DNA from: Pseudonocardia autotrophica
GTDB lineage: Bacteria; Actinomycetota; Actinomycetes; Mycobacteriales; Pseudonocardiaceae
Assembly (NCBI RefSeq): GCF_003945385.1
Contig: NZ_AP018920.1
Coordinates: 4,154,001 to 4,218,000, forward strand
DNA length: 64,000 bases
Reading direction: 5' to 3'
This document shows, piece after piece, positions 33,167 to 41,654 of this stretch (the first letter of the stretch is position 1; every line of letters begins with the position of its first letter). Under the pieces are notes generated by a model. That model saw only the letters and a list, made by a program, of their open reading frames with translations, made no database searches and was not told the origin of the DNA. The position numbers and the translations under genes are program-made.

Positions 33167-34228
33167 CTAGGGGACGAGCGACAGCCTGTCCGCGATCCGG
33201 TCGTTCCAGGCCACGGGCGCGCCGAACAGCTCGGCGTCGAGCTTCACGCGCTTGTAGAAGATCTGCAGGTCGTGCTCCCAGGTGTAGCCGATGGCGCCGT
33301 GCAGGGTCAGCGCGGAGTCCGCCGCCGCGACCGCCGCGGCGCACACCTGGGCCTTCGCCGCCGCCGCGTGCAGCGGCGCGTCCTCGTGGCCCGCCTCCAC
33401 CGACGCCGCCGCCAGGTACACGATCGACCGGGCCGCCTCGACCTTCACCAGCATCTCGGCGGCGGCGTGCTTGACCGCCTGGAACGAGCCGATCGCGACG
33501 CCGAACTGCCTGCGCTGCTGGACGTACTCGACGGTCGCGTCCAACAGGTGCTCCATCGCCCCCAACGAGTCCGCCGCCACGAGGACCGCGGCCCGGAGCG
33601 CGGCCGGCTCGAGGAGAGCGGCACCGTCCTCGGCCGGGACGACCGCGCCGACCGCGCCGTCGAACTCCACGTCCGCGACGGTCCGGCTGCGGTCGGTGAG
33701 CGCGCGCTCTCGGATCCGCACCCCGGGCTGATCCACCTCCACCAGCCGCAGACCGTCCGCGACCGGCACGACCAGGCGGACGGCCCGGGACGCGGCCAGG
33801 ACCGCGGGGACCGTGCCGACGAGGCCTCCGTCCCGTTCCGCGACGGTCGCCGCGCGACCGGGGACCGCCCCCGCCGATACGGTGAGAACGGTCGTCATCC
33901 GGTCCGAGAGCAGCGCCTTCGCCGCCTCGGGCATCCCGGCGAGCGTCGGCAGGGCCACCATGGACGCGAGCCAGGCCGAGGTCGGCGCGGCGCGCCTGCC
34001 GAGCTCCTCGGCGGCGAGGACGAGCTCGATCAGCCCGCCGCCCTCCCCACCCAGGTCCTCGGCCGTCCCCACACCGAACCATCCGTCCTGGGCGAAACAC
34101 TCCTCGAACGCGGCGTGATCGCCCGTGTCGAGCCACGACCGCAATCGATCGGAGGGGCACGCCTGCCCGAGCCAGTCCGACAGGACGGCGCGGAAGTCGG
34201 CCTGCTCGTCGGAGAGTTCCCAGCGCAT
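33167..34228 (-). CDS. Acyl-CoA dehydrogenase-like protein (short, possible heteromer subunit)
   Basis: 353 residues, shorter than the usual 380-400. The helical C-terminal domain is clear (QQRRQFGVAIGSFQAVKHAAAEMLVKVEAARSIVYLAAA, TLHGAIGYTWEHDLQIFYKRVKLD), but the middle beta domain is weak and the TEPGAGSD and WITNG-type motifs are missing. This is the pattern of one partner of alpha2beta2 acyl-CoA dehydrogenases such as the FadE28/FadE29 type used on side chains of polycyclic compounds. The dehydrogenase at 37041 is the best candidate partner. It is divergent from the GntR gene. Confidence 0.78.
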   Translation of the reverse strand: MRWELSDEQADFRAVLSDWLGQACPSDRLRSWLDTGDHAAFEECFAQDGWFGVGTAEDLGGEGGGLIELVLAAEELGRRAAPTSAWLASMVALPTLAGMPEAAKALLSDRMTTVLTVSAGAVPGRAATVAERDGGLVGTVPAVLAASRAVRLVVPVADGLRLVEVDQPGVRIRERALTDRSRTVADVEFDGAVGAVVPAEDGAALLEPAALRAAVLVAADSLGAMEHLLDATVEYVQQRRQFGVAIGSFQAVKHAAAEMLVKVEAARSIVYLAAASVEAGHEDAPLHAAAAKAQVCAAAVAAADSALTLHGAIGYTWEHDLQIFYKRVKLDAELFGAPVAWNDRIADRLSLVP

Positions 34229-34294
34229 TCCGTACTCCTACTCGGCGTGGGGGTGCGGCACTGAGGTCGCGTCCCGCTCATCGATGGTAATTTG

Positions 34295-34303
34295 GGTCCG
34301 ACC
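34295..34303. promoter_or_regulatory. Cluster operator at the GntR gene's own promoter
   Basis: GGTCCGACC has the GT-N3-AC core of FadR-type GntR operators. TAATTT at 34288-34293 is a possible -10 box for the GntR gene, and the operator ends 24 bp before its ATG. This placement fits autorepression and could also touch the divergent dehydrogenase gene at 34228. Confidence 0.65.
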
Positions 34304-34327
34304 TTTAGACCACGAAAGGAGGTCCCC

Positions 34328-35086
34328 ATGCCCACCGGCGACGCCCGCTCGGCGATCCGACTCTCCCCCATGGAGGTCCCCAAGGCTTCCGACGTCCTGG
34401 CCAACGAGCTGCGCGAACGGATCCTGTCCGGCGAGTACCCCGAGGGCACTCCGCTCCCGCCCGAGCGCGAGCTCGTGGTGCAGACCCGCATGAGCCGCAC
34501 GACCGTGCGGGAGGCACTGCGCATCCTGGAGGTCCAGGGCCTCATCCGCATCAAGGCGGGGCGCGCCGGTGGCGCCTTCGTCCAGAAGCCCGGTGAGGAG
34601 TCCGTCGCCAGCTCGCTGGAGCTGCTCATCCGCGGGCGGCAGCTGCGCCTGGCGTCGGTCCACGAGACCCGCGAGGCGATCGAGCCCTCCTGCGCGCGAC
34701 TCGCGGCCGGGCACCGGACGTCCGGCGACCTCGACCGGCTGGAGACCGCCAACGAGGCGATCGCCGCCAGCTCGGATCTCGAGGGCTTCCTGCGCGCCAA
34801 CGTGGACTGGCACATCGCGGTGGCCACCGCCAGCCACAACGAGATCCTGACCGGCATCATGATGGCGCTGTCCCGGGCCATCTACACGACGACGAACAAC
34901 GAGGGCTTCATCAACGACGAGGTCCGCGACATCACCGTGCGGGCGCACCGCTCGGTCACCCGCGCGATCCGCGAGCGGGACGCCGAGGCCGCCATCCGCC
35001 GGATGACCCGCCACGTCCACTCGTACGCCGCAGCCGCCCTCGAGGTCGACGACCGGACCACGGTCTCGGTGCCGGACCAGACCTAG
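34328..35086 (+). CDS. GntR/FadR-family regulator (FCD), probable regulator of the whole cluster
   Basis: 252 residues from the ATG at 34328, behind AAAGGAGG. The winged helix covers about 20-90 (KASDVLANELRERILSGEYPEGTPLPPERELVVQTRMSRTTVREALRILEVQGLIRIKAGRAGG), and the FCD domain follows with NVDWHIAVATASHNEIL and VRAHRSVTRAIRERDAEAA. FadR-type proteins bind GT-N3-AC sites and are released by acyl-CoA or acid effectors. Sites of that type occur at eight promoter regions of this cluster, one in front of this gene. I infer that it represses the regulon until a pathway CoA ester appears. Confidence 0.85.
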   Translation: MPTGDARSAIRLSPMEVPKASDVLANELRERILSGEYPEGTPLPPERELVVQTRMSRTTVREALRILEVQGLIRIKAGRAGGAFVQKPGEESVASSLELLIRGRQLRLASVHETREAIEPSCARLAAGHRTSGDLDRLETANEAIAASSDLEGFLRANVDWHIAVATASHNEILTGIMMALSRAIYTTTNNEGFINDEVRDITVRAHRSVTRAIRERDAEAAIRRMTRHVHSYAAAALEVDDRTTVSVPDQT

Positions 35087-35115
35087 GGTCCGCGTGTCGC
35101 CGCCTGCGCTCGCGT

Positions 35116-37044
35116 TCACGACGACCGACCGACCGCGGCCCGGACCACGTCCAGGGCGCCGGGGTTCTCGGCGCCGGAGAGATCGCCCGGGTCCTCGCCG
35201 AGCGCCGCCGCCCGCACGGCCCTTCGCATGATCTTGGCCGACCGCGTCTTCGGCAGCTGTGCGACCCGACGGACCAGGCTGGGGGCGAACGGCTTGCCCA
35301 GCTCCTCCCCGACCATGCGGCGCAGCTCCTCGACGATGTCCGGGTTCTCGGCCGCGCCCGCCCGGGGCACCCAGAACGCCCAGACGGCCTCCCCCTTCTT
35401 CGGGTCGGGGACCCCGACGACCGCCGCCTCGGCGACGTCGGGGTGCGCGATCAGCACCGCCTCGACCTCCGCCGGGGCCAGCCGCTTGCCCGCGACGTTC
35501 ATGACGTCGTCCGAGCGGCCGCGCAGGAACCATCGGCCCTCCTGGTCGACGATCGCATGGTCGCCGTGGCGCCACAGGCCCGGGAAGGTGGACCAGTACG
35601 CCTCGAGATAGCGCTCGCGATCACGCCACACCCCGCGGGTCATTGCGGGCCACGGCTGCCTGCAGACGAGCTCGCCGATCTCGCCACGCACCGGCTGCCC
35701 CGCCGCGTCGACGACGTCGACGTCCATGCCCAGCGACGGCCCGCCGAGCGAGCAGCTCGCGATCGGCTCGACCGGGTACGGCGCGAGGAAGGAGCCGCCG
35801 ACCTCGGTGCCGCCCGAGAAGTTGATGATGGGCACCCGACCGCCGAAGACCTCCCGGGCCAGCCACTCGTAGGACTCCGGGTCCCACGGCTCTCCCGTCG
35901 ACCCCAGCGTGTGCACCGACGACAGGTCGAACGGACCCGCGCCGGACGAGCGGATCGTCCGGATCAGGGTGGGCGACACCCCGAGCATGGTGACCCGGTG
36001 TCGCTCGGCCAGCTGCCAGAGCCTGCCCAGGTCGGGTACGTCGGGCGAGCCCTCGTAGAGCACGAGGGTGGCTCCGTTGGCGTGGGTGCCGACGATCGAC
36101 AGCGGGCCCATGATCCAGCCCATGTCGGTGATCCAGCAGAACACCCCGCCGGGACCGACGTCGAAGGAGTACGCGACCTCGCTCGCCGTCTTGACGAGGA
36201 ACCCGGCATGGGTGTGGACGGCACCCTTCGGCTTCCCCGTCGTGCCCGAGGTGTAGGCGAGCAGGAGGGTGTCGGCCGCCGCCATCGGCTCGGCGGGCCC
36301 GGTCTCCGGGTCGTGGGCAGACAGGTCCGCCCACGCCGTCTCCCCCGGCCCGGGGGTGCCGACGACGACCACGTGACTCACCGAGGGGCTCTGCGCCACC
36401 GCGTCGCGGATCGCGGGGAGCATCGCGACCGTGCGCCCCCGTCGCACCGTCGACTCGGCCACGACGACGGCGCGCACCTCGCCGTCGGCGAGCCGGGACG
36501 CGATCGCGCCCGGCGCGAAGCCGGAGAACAACGGCACCACGACCGCGCCGATCCGGGCCGCCGCGTAGAACGCGACGACCGCCTCGGTGACCATCGGCAG
36601 GTAGAGCGCCACTGCGTCGCCGCGGCGCAGGCCCAGGCCGCGCAGACCCGCGCTGACCCGGCGGACGCGGTCGTCCAGCTCCGCGAAGGTCAGCGAGTCG
36701 AGGGAGCCGTCCTCCGCCTCGTGCACGACCGCGGTGCGGTCCCGAGCGTCGGGATCCTCGGCCCACCGCGCGAGGCAGGCGTCTGCCACGTTGAGCTCGC
36801 CGCCGACGAACCACTCGGCGTCGGTGATGCCCGCGGAGAGGTCGAGCACCTGGCTGTAGCCGCGGGAGAAGCGCAGGCCGAGGTCGGCGACCACGGCGTC
36901 CCAGTACCAGGCGACGTCCGCCACCGACCGGGCCCGGAGCGCGTCGATCCCGTCCACCCCGTGGGCCCGGGCGAGTCGAGCGACGCGCGAGCGCTCCAGC
37001 CGCTCGGGGCCGGGTCTCCAGACGTAGGTCTCTGCGGGGCTCAC
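35116..37044 (-). CDS. Acyl-CoA synthetase, acetyl-/acetoacetyl-CoA synthetase type
   Basis: 642 residues from the GTG at 37044. N-terminal ETYVWRPGPERLERS and WYWDAVVADLGLRFSRGYSQVLDLSAG are the ACAS_N region found in acetyl-CoA and acetoacetyl-CoA synthetases. LLAYTSGTTGKPKGAVHTHAGF is the AMP/P-loop, then SGGTEVGGSF, WRHGDHAIVDQEGRWFLRGRSDDVMNVAGKRLAPAEVEAVL, and the catalytic Lys segment KTRSAKIMRR. It forms acyl-CoA through acyl-AMP. Its start overlaps the stop of the dehydrogenase gene, so both are transcribed from the promoter near 38266. Confidence 0.87.
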   Translation of the reverse strand: MSPAETYVWRPGPERLERSRVARLARAHGVDGIDALRARSVADVAWYWDAVVADLGLRFSRGYSQVLDLSAGITDAEWFVGGELNVADACLARWAEDPDARDRTAVVHEAEDGSLDSLTFAELDDRVRRVSAGLRGLGLRRGDAVALYLPMVTEAVVAFYAAARIGAVVVPLFSGFAPGAIASRLADGEVRAVVVAESTVRRGRTVAMLPAIRDAVAQSPSVSHVVVVGTPGPGETAWADLSAHDPETGPAEPMAAADTLLLAYTSGTTGKPKGAVHTHAGFLVKTASEVAYSFDVGPGGVFCWITDMGWIMGPLSIVGTHANGATLVLYEGSPDVPDLGRLWQLAERHRVTMLGVSPTLIRTIRSSGAGPFDLSSVHTLGSTGEPWDPESYEWLAREVFGGRVPIINFSGGTEVGGSFLAPYPVEPIASCSLGGPSLGMDVDVVDAAGQPVRGEIGELVCRQPWPAMTRGVWRDRERYLEAYWSTFPGLWRHGDHAIVDQEGRWFLRGRSDDVMNVAGKRLAPAEVEAVLIAHPDVAEAAVVGVPDPKKGEAVWAFWVPRAGAAENPDIVEELRRMVGEELGKPFAPSLVRRVAQLPKTRSAKIMRRAVRAAALGEDPGDLSGAENPGALDVVRAAVGRSS

Positions 37045-38228
37045 GAGCCACTCCTCGGGAGGCCGAGCATCCGCTCGGCGACGATGTTGCGCTGGATGAA
37101 CGTCGAGCCACCGGCGATGGCCGTGCCGCGGGCCTGGTAGGCCAGGCGCTGCCAGCGGCCCTCCGCGGGTGTCTGCTCCTCGGGTGCGAGCTGTCCGCCG
37201 AGGGGCGACAACGACTGCCGGAAGTCCGCGAGGTCCTCCACCAGCGGGCAGAAGTACAGCTTGCCGATGGAGGTCACCGGCCTGGGAGGGCCGCCGTCCG
37301 CCGCGATGGTGAGCACGCGCTGTCCGATCGCCTGGTGCACCAGAGCGCGACCGTAGAGATCGGCGACCCGGCGGCGCACCGTCGGGTCGGCGCCGAGCGG
37401 GGCTCCGGACGCGTCCTGCATCCCGCGGACCTGGTCGACGATGTCGTCGACCGCGCGCTTGGTGTTCACGCGGCCTGTCGCGATGCCGACGCGCTCGAAC
37501 CCGAGGGTGGCCATCGCGACCCCCCAGCCCCGGTTCACCTCGCCGAGCACCAGGTCGTCCGGGACGAAGACGTCGTCGAGGAACACCTCGTTGAACTCGG
37601 CCTCGCCGAGCATGTGGCTGAGTGGGCGGATCGTGACGCCCGCGCTCGCCAGCGGGAGCACGAAGTAGGTGATGCCCTTGTGTCGCGGCAGGTCGGGCCC
37701 GCCGGTGCGGGCGAGCAGGATGGCGTTGGTCGCGAGGTGCGCCCGGCTGGTCCAGATCTTCTGACCGGTGATCCGCCACCCGCCGTCGACCCGCACCGCG
37801 CGCGTCCGCAGGGAGGCCAGGTCCGAGCCGGAGTCCGGCTCCGAGAACAGCTGACACCAGAGCTCGTCACCGGTCAGGATCGGACGCAGGAAGCGCTCCT
37901 TCTGCGCCGGGGTGCCGAAGGAGATGATCGTCGGACCGGCGAAGTCCTCCCCGACGGTGTTGAGCCGCTCGGGCGCGCCTGCGCGGTCCGCCTCGTCGGT
38001 GAAGACCGCCCGGAGCGCCGCATCGACCCCTTGGCCTCCGTACTCCCGGGGCCAGGAGAGTCCCGCGTACCCGGCCTCGAACAACATCCGCTGCCATTCG
38101 CGCCAGAACGGCAGCTTGTCGGCCAGCTCGACCGGTTCGGGCCAGGGCAGCCGGGGCAGGGACTCGGCGAGCCAGGCCCGCACCCGGGTGCGGAGCTCCG
38201 CCTCCTCCGGGGAGTCAGCGAGATCCAT
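37041..38228 (-). CDS. Acyl-CoA dehydrogenase
   Basis: 395 residues: WPREYGGQGVD, CQLFSEPDSGSDLASLRTRAV, WRITGQKIWTSRAHLATNAILLART, LSHMLGEAEFNEVFLDDVFVP and a C-terminus AGGSTFIQRNIVAERMLGLPRS. This is the FadE type of large actinobacterial side-chain and ring dehydrogenases. It carries the FAD-site motifs lacking in the short homologue at 33167 and may pair with it. It is the first gene of a two-gene operon with the acyl-CoA synthetase and has a perfect cluster operator 38 bp upstream of its ATG. Confidence 0.87.
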   Translation of the reverse strand: MDLADSPEEAELRTRVRAWLAESLPRLPWPEPVELADKLPFWREWQRMLFEAGYAGLSWPREYGGQGVDAALRAVFTDEADRAGAPERLNTVGEDFAGPTIISFGTPAQKERFLRPILTGDELWCQLFSEPDSGSDLASLRTRAVRVDGGWRITGQKIWTSRAHLATNAILLARTGGPDLPRHKGITYFVLPLASAGVTIRPLSHMLGEAEFNEVFLDDVFVPDDLVLGEVNRGWGVAMATLGFERVGIATGRVNTKRAVDDIVDQVRGMQDASGAPLGADPTVRRRVADLYGRALVHQAIGQRVLTIAADGGPPRPVTSIGKLYFCPLVEDLADFRQSLSPLGGQLAPEEQTPAEGRWQRLAYQARGTAIAGGSTFIQRNIVAERMLGLPRSGS

Positions 38229-38265
38229 GCACGCTCCTTCGTCGATGATCGCCGATATCGTTATC

Positions 38266-38274
38266 GGTCAGACC
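38266..38274. promoter_or_regulatory. Cluster operator GGTCAGACC (perfect match)
   Basis: GGTCAGACC lies 38 bp upstream of the minus-strand dehydrogenase start at 38228 and 9 bp past the end of the helix-turn-helix gene. Reading on the minus strand GATAAC follows directly and may be part of the -10 region. It is one of the two exact copies of the consensus in promoter positions. Confidence 0.68.
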
Positions 38275-38282
38275 AAAATGTG

Positions 38283-38897
38283 TCAGTGTCCGTCGGCGGC
38301 GTCCCGCTCGCGCCCCAGGGTGAGCAGGAGATCCTCGTGCAGCTCCATCCACACGTCGTGGTAGGAGTTGCTCATGGGCCGCGCGAACGCCTCGTTCTCC
38401 CCGGCGCGCACCCGGGTCAGCGCCGCGGCGAACCGCGGCACGTACCGGCCGAAGCGCGGTGAGACGTCCTCGACCGCGGCGAGCGCCGCGCTGATCTCCT
38501 CGTGGGTCGTGGCCAGGTCCTCGATCACCCTGGCGTCGTAGTCGGCGTCGGAGTGGTCGTTGAGCCGCTCGCCGCCGTCCACGCACTGCCACCGCGTGCA
38601 GGTCGCCTTGAACCGGGAGTTCACCGGCAGGAAGGTCCGGTAGGCCTCGTCCAGGGCCGCGCGTTCGGCGACCGACACCGAGTCGGGCAACGCCTCGGCG
38701 TGTGCCGCGCGCCCGTCCTTGGTGAGTGCGTAGCCGCCGACCCGACCGGTACGCAGCCGCACGAGCTCCTCGCCGACCAGACCCTCCAGTGTCGGGCCGA
38801 GGTCTTCGACACCCGTGATCACGGCCAGGTCGTCGGCCGAGGCCAGCCCCTTGACCTTGAGCGCGTGCAGGGCCAGGAAACGCGTGGTGTCGCTCAT
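38283..38897 (-). CDS. Winged-helix protein with unknown C-terminal domain
   Basis: 204 residues. The first 70 or so look like a winged helix (TRFLALHALKVKGLASADDLAVITG, then LEGLVGEELVRLRTGRVGGYALTKDGRAAHAEAL). The rest is helical and charged, with conserved-looking VNSRFKATCTRWQCVDGGERLNDHSDADYDARVIEDL and SNSYHDVWMELHEDLLLTLGRERD. I do not recognise that domain. It may be a MarR-like regulator or a protein that binds the PEP-type phosphotransfer proteins. It is divergent from the ALDH/ADH operon across a region holding a cluster operator. Confidence 0.55.
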   Translation of the reverse strand: MSDTTRFLALHALKVKGLASADDLAVITGVEDLGPTLEGLVGEELVRLRTGRVGGYALTKDGRAAHAEALPDSVSVAERAALDEAYRTFLPVNSRFKATCTRWQCVDGGERLNDHSDADYDARVIEDLATTHEEISAALAAVEDVSPRFGRYVPRFAAALTRVRAGENEAFARPMSNSYHDVWMELHEDLLLTLGRERDAADGH

Positions 38898-38976
38898 CGT
38901 CCCTCTCTCCTCCAGCGGAGGAGGCACACACGGCCCCGTCTCCGTCGACAGCGGCCTTCCGGTCGATCGTTGAAAT

Positions 38977-39000
38977 GGTCAGGCCGTTTCGGGTTATGAT
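38977..39000 (+). promoter_or_regulatory. Promoter and operator of the ALDH/ADH operon
   Basis: GGTCAGGCC (38977-38985) is a one-base variant of the cluster operator. TATGAT at 38995-39000 is a near-consensus -10 box 9 bp further on, and the ALDH start follows at 39036. The operator would lie in the -35/-10 spacer and could also control the divergent winged-helix gene. Confidence 0.65.
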
Positions 39001-39035
39001 TCCGATCCCAGGCCCTCGATGTCAAGGACGACGCC

Positions 39036-40511
39036 ATGCCCGTTGACCTGATCTCCGACCTCTTCGTCGCCGGCGAACCGCGGCGCGCCCACTCCGTCGC
39101 GTTCACGTCCGTCGTCGACCCCGCCACCGAGGAGGAGATCGCGACGGTCGTCAGCGCGGACGCCGAGGACGTCGACGCCGCCGTGCGGGCGGCTCACGCC
39201 GTGCGGGTCGCGTGGGCCTCGACCCCCGTCGCCGAGCGGTGCAGGCTGGTCCGCGCACTGGCGCAGCAGATCGAGGACCGGGCCGGGGCGCTGAGCCGCA
39301 CCATCACCCGCGAGAACGGCACCCCGATCGCGGAGGCGACTCACGCCCCCGCCGCGGCGGCGGCCCACCTGCGCTATACGGCCGACGTGGCCCCCGGCGT
39401 CCTGGCCGACGAGGTCCGCCCGAACCCACACGGCACGGGCGACACGATCGTGCAGCGCCGCCCGCGCGGCGTCGCCGGCCTGATCACGCCGTGGAACTAC
39501 CCCCTGAGCCTGATCGTCATCAAGCTCGCACCCGCCCTCGTCGCGGGCTGCCCGGTCGTGGTCAAGCCCGCGGCGGAGACACCACTCGCGGCGCGCATGC
39601 TGATGGACGCGGTCGCCGCCGCCGGGATCCCCGCGGGTGTGGTCAACCTCGTCACCGGCGGCGCGGCCACCGGCCAGGCGCTCGTGGACCACCCGCTCGT
39701 CGCGAAGATCTCCTTCACCGGCTCGACGGCGGTGGGCAGGCGCATCGGGGAGACCTGCGGACGGCTGCTGCGTCCCGTCGTGCTGGAGCTGGGTGGGAAG
39801 TCGCCCGCCCTGGTCCTCGACGACGCCGAGCCCGACGTGATCGCCCGCTCCATCCTCAAGGTCTCGATGCGCAACACCGGACAGACCTGCAAGGCCTGTA
39901 CGCGGCTGATCGTGCCGAACACCCGCCGCCGGGAGATCGTCGACCTCGTGGCCGACGTCGTGTCGTCGGCCCCGCTCGGCGACCCGACCGACCCGTCGAC
40001 GTTCTTCGGCCCGCTGGTCTCGGCCCGCCAGCGAGAGCGCGTGCTCGGCTATCTCGAGAGCGGACACGCGGAGGGGGCCAAGGCGGTGGTCTGCGGCGGT
40101 CGGCCCGCGCGCCCGGTCCGCGGCTTCTACGTGGAGCCCACCGTGTTCGACGACGTCACCCCGACCATGCGGATCGCGCGGGAGGAGATCTTCGGCCCCG
40201 TGCTGTCCGTCCTCGGATACGACACCCTCGACGAGGGCGTGGCGCTGGCCAACGACACGCCGTACGGCCTGGCGGGCACGGTCTTCTCCGCGGACCCGGA
40301 GCGCGCCGCCGCCGTCGCCTCCCGGATCGAGGCCGGGACGATCGGCATCAACCACTACGGGTCGAGCGCCGCGGCGCCCTTCGCCGGACACAAGGACAGC
40401 GGCCTCGGCGTCGAGCTCGGGCCGGAGGGCATCGAGGAGTTCCTCGCACCGACCTCGATCCACCGGCTGCCGCCGACGCCGCCGACGCGACAGACAGGAG
40501 AGGCACGATGA
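39036..40511 (+). CDS. NAD(P)-dependent aldehyde dehydrogenase
   Basis: 491 residues. TPWNYPLSLIVIKLAPALVAGCPVVVKPA, FTGSTAVGRRIG, catalytic base E251 in LELGGKSP and nucleophile C285 in NTGQTCKACTRL are all present, with the C-terminal EEIFGPVLSVLGYD. It oxidises an aldehyde to the carboxylate. The coupled zinc ADH supplies the aldehyde, and the CoA ligase downstream would activate the acid, so the three together turn a primary alcohol (for example a hydroxylated methyl group) into an acyl-CoA. Confidence 0.9.
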   Translation: MPVDLISDLFVAGEPRRAHSVAFTSVVDPATEEEIATVVSADAEDVDAAVRAAHAVRVAWASTPVAERCRLVRALAQQIEDRAGALSRTITRENGTPIAEATHAPAAAAAHLRYTADVAPGVLADEVRPNPHGTGDTIVQRRPRGVAGLITPWNYPLSLIVIKLAPALVAGCPVVVKPAAETPLAARMLMDAVAAAGIPAGVVNLVTGGAATGQALVDHPLVAKISFTGSTAVGRRIGETCGRLLRPVVLELGGKSPALVLDDAEPDVIARSILKVSMRNTGQTCKACTRLIVPNTRRREIVDLVADVVSSAPLGDPTDPSTFFGPLVSARQRERVLGYLESGHAEGAKAVVCGGRPARPVRGFYVEPTVFDDVTPTMRIAREEIFGPVLSVLGYDTLDEGVALANDTPYGLAGTVFSADPERAAAVASRIEAGTIGINHYGSSAAAPFAGHKDSGLGVELGPEGIEEFLAPTSIHRLPPTPPTRQTGEAR

Positions 40512-41569
40512 GAGCAGCGGTGCAGTGGTCGGCAGGCGGGACGTTCGAGGTGAGCGACGTCGACCTCGCCGAGCCCGGCCCCGGCGAGGTCGTCGTGCGC
40601 GTCCGCGCGGCGGGCGTGTGCGCGACCGACCTGTCCCTGACCACGGCCTTCGGGCAGCCGACCCCGGTCGTACTCGGGCACGAGGGTGCCGGGACGGTCG
40701 AGCGGCTCGGTGCGGGAGTCACGGATCTGACGGTCGGCGAGCATGTATTGGTGCTCTGGGTCGCTCCGTGCGGCACGTGCACGCCCTGTCTGCGCGGGGA
40801 CGAGCACCTGTGCGCGGGTCGCCGGTCGACCGGCTCCGGACCCGCCACGGCGCGGCTCTCGATCCACGGCGAGGTCGTCCACCAGGGCATGAACACGGCC
40901 ACGTTCGCCGAGCTGACCGTGCTCCCCCGGGCGGCCGTCCTCCCGATCCCGGACGACGTGCCCTTCCCCGTCGCGGCGATGTTCGGCTGCGCCGTGCCCA
41001 CCGGGGTCGGCGCCGCGCTCCGCAGCGCCCGGGTCCGTCCCGGGGACTCGGTCGCGGTGATCGGTGCAGGCGCCGTCGGCCTCAACGCCGTGCTCGGCGC
41101 CCAGGTCGCCGGGGCCGCCCGCCTGATCGCCGTCGACCCGACCGAGCGCCGCCGCGAGACCGCTCGCGAGCTGGGAGCGACCGAGAGCATGACGCCGGCG
41201 GAGTTCGCGGAGCGCGGGCGCGACCTGGACGTGGTGATCGACGCCGTCGGGCACCCGCCGACGATCCTCGACGCCTGGCGAGCGGTCCGCAGGGGCGGGA
41301 CCGTGACGGTGGTCGGCGCGGGCCGCAAGGACGAGACCGTGCCGCTGTCCGCCTACGAGCTCTTCCACGACGACAAGCGGATCACCGGGAGCTGGCACGG
41401 CGGGATGAGCATGCGCCGCGACCTCGGCCTCCTGGTCGACCTGTGGCGAGCCGGCCGCCTCCCCGTGGAGCGGCTCGTGGCAGGCACCGCCGACCTGACG
41501 GAGATCAACCAGGTCGTCGCCGACCAGCAGCAGGGGCGCGTGGTCCGCACCGTGCTCACGCCGACGTGA
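40508..41569 (+). CDS. Zinc-dependent alcohol dehydrogenase
   Basis: 353 residues of the MDR family: GVCATDLSLT and GHEGAGTVERLG with catalytic zinc ligands, CGTCTPCLRGDEHLC for structural zinc, GAGAVGLNAVLGAQVAGA for NAD. The length and motifs are those of class III-like or benzyl-alcohol-type dehydrogenases. The ATG overlaps the ALDH stop (ATGA). It probably oxidises the primary alcohol made by the cluster P450. Confidence 0.88.
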   Translation: MRAAVQWSAGGTFEVSDVDLAEPGPGEVVVRVRAAGVCATDLSLTTAFGQPTPVVLGHEGAGTVERLGAGVTDLTVGEHVLVLWVAPCGTCTPCLRGDEHLCAGRRSTGSGPATARLSIHGEVVHQGMNTATFAELTVLPRAAVLPIPDDVPFPVAAMFGCAVPTGVGAALRSARVRPGDSVAVIGAGAVGLNAVLGAQVAGAARLIAVDPTERRRETARELGATESMTPAEFAERGRDLDVVIDAVGHPPTILDAWRAVRRGGTVTVVGAGRKDETVPLSAYELFHDDKRITGSWHGGMSMRRDLGLLVDLWRAGRLPVERLVAGTADLTEINQVVADQQQGRVVRTVLTPT

Positions 41570-41584
41570 CGGCGTTGAGCTTTC

Positions 41585-41603
41585 GGCCAGACCATTGTAT
41601 CTT
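41585..41603 (+). promoter_or_regulatory. Operator and -10 box upstream of the CoA-ligase/PPDK operon
   Basis: GGCCAGACC (41585-41593) is a cluster operator variant, and TATCTT (41598-41603) after 4 nt is a plausible -10 box. The ligase ATG follows at 41655. This spacing repeats that seen at 17548-17566 and 33105-33124. Confidence 0.62.
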
Positions 41604-41654
41604 CGGGCCGATCGGTGACAGGGTCGGCACGACCCCGGACCAGGACGGAAATCG

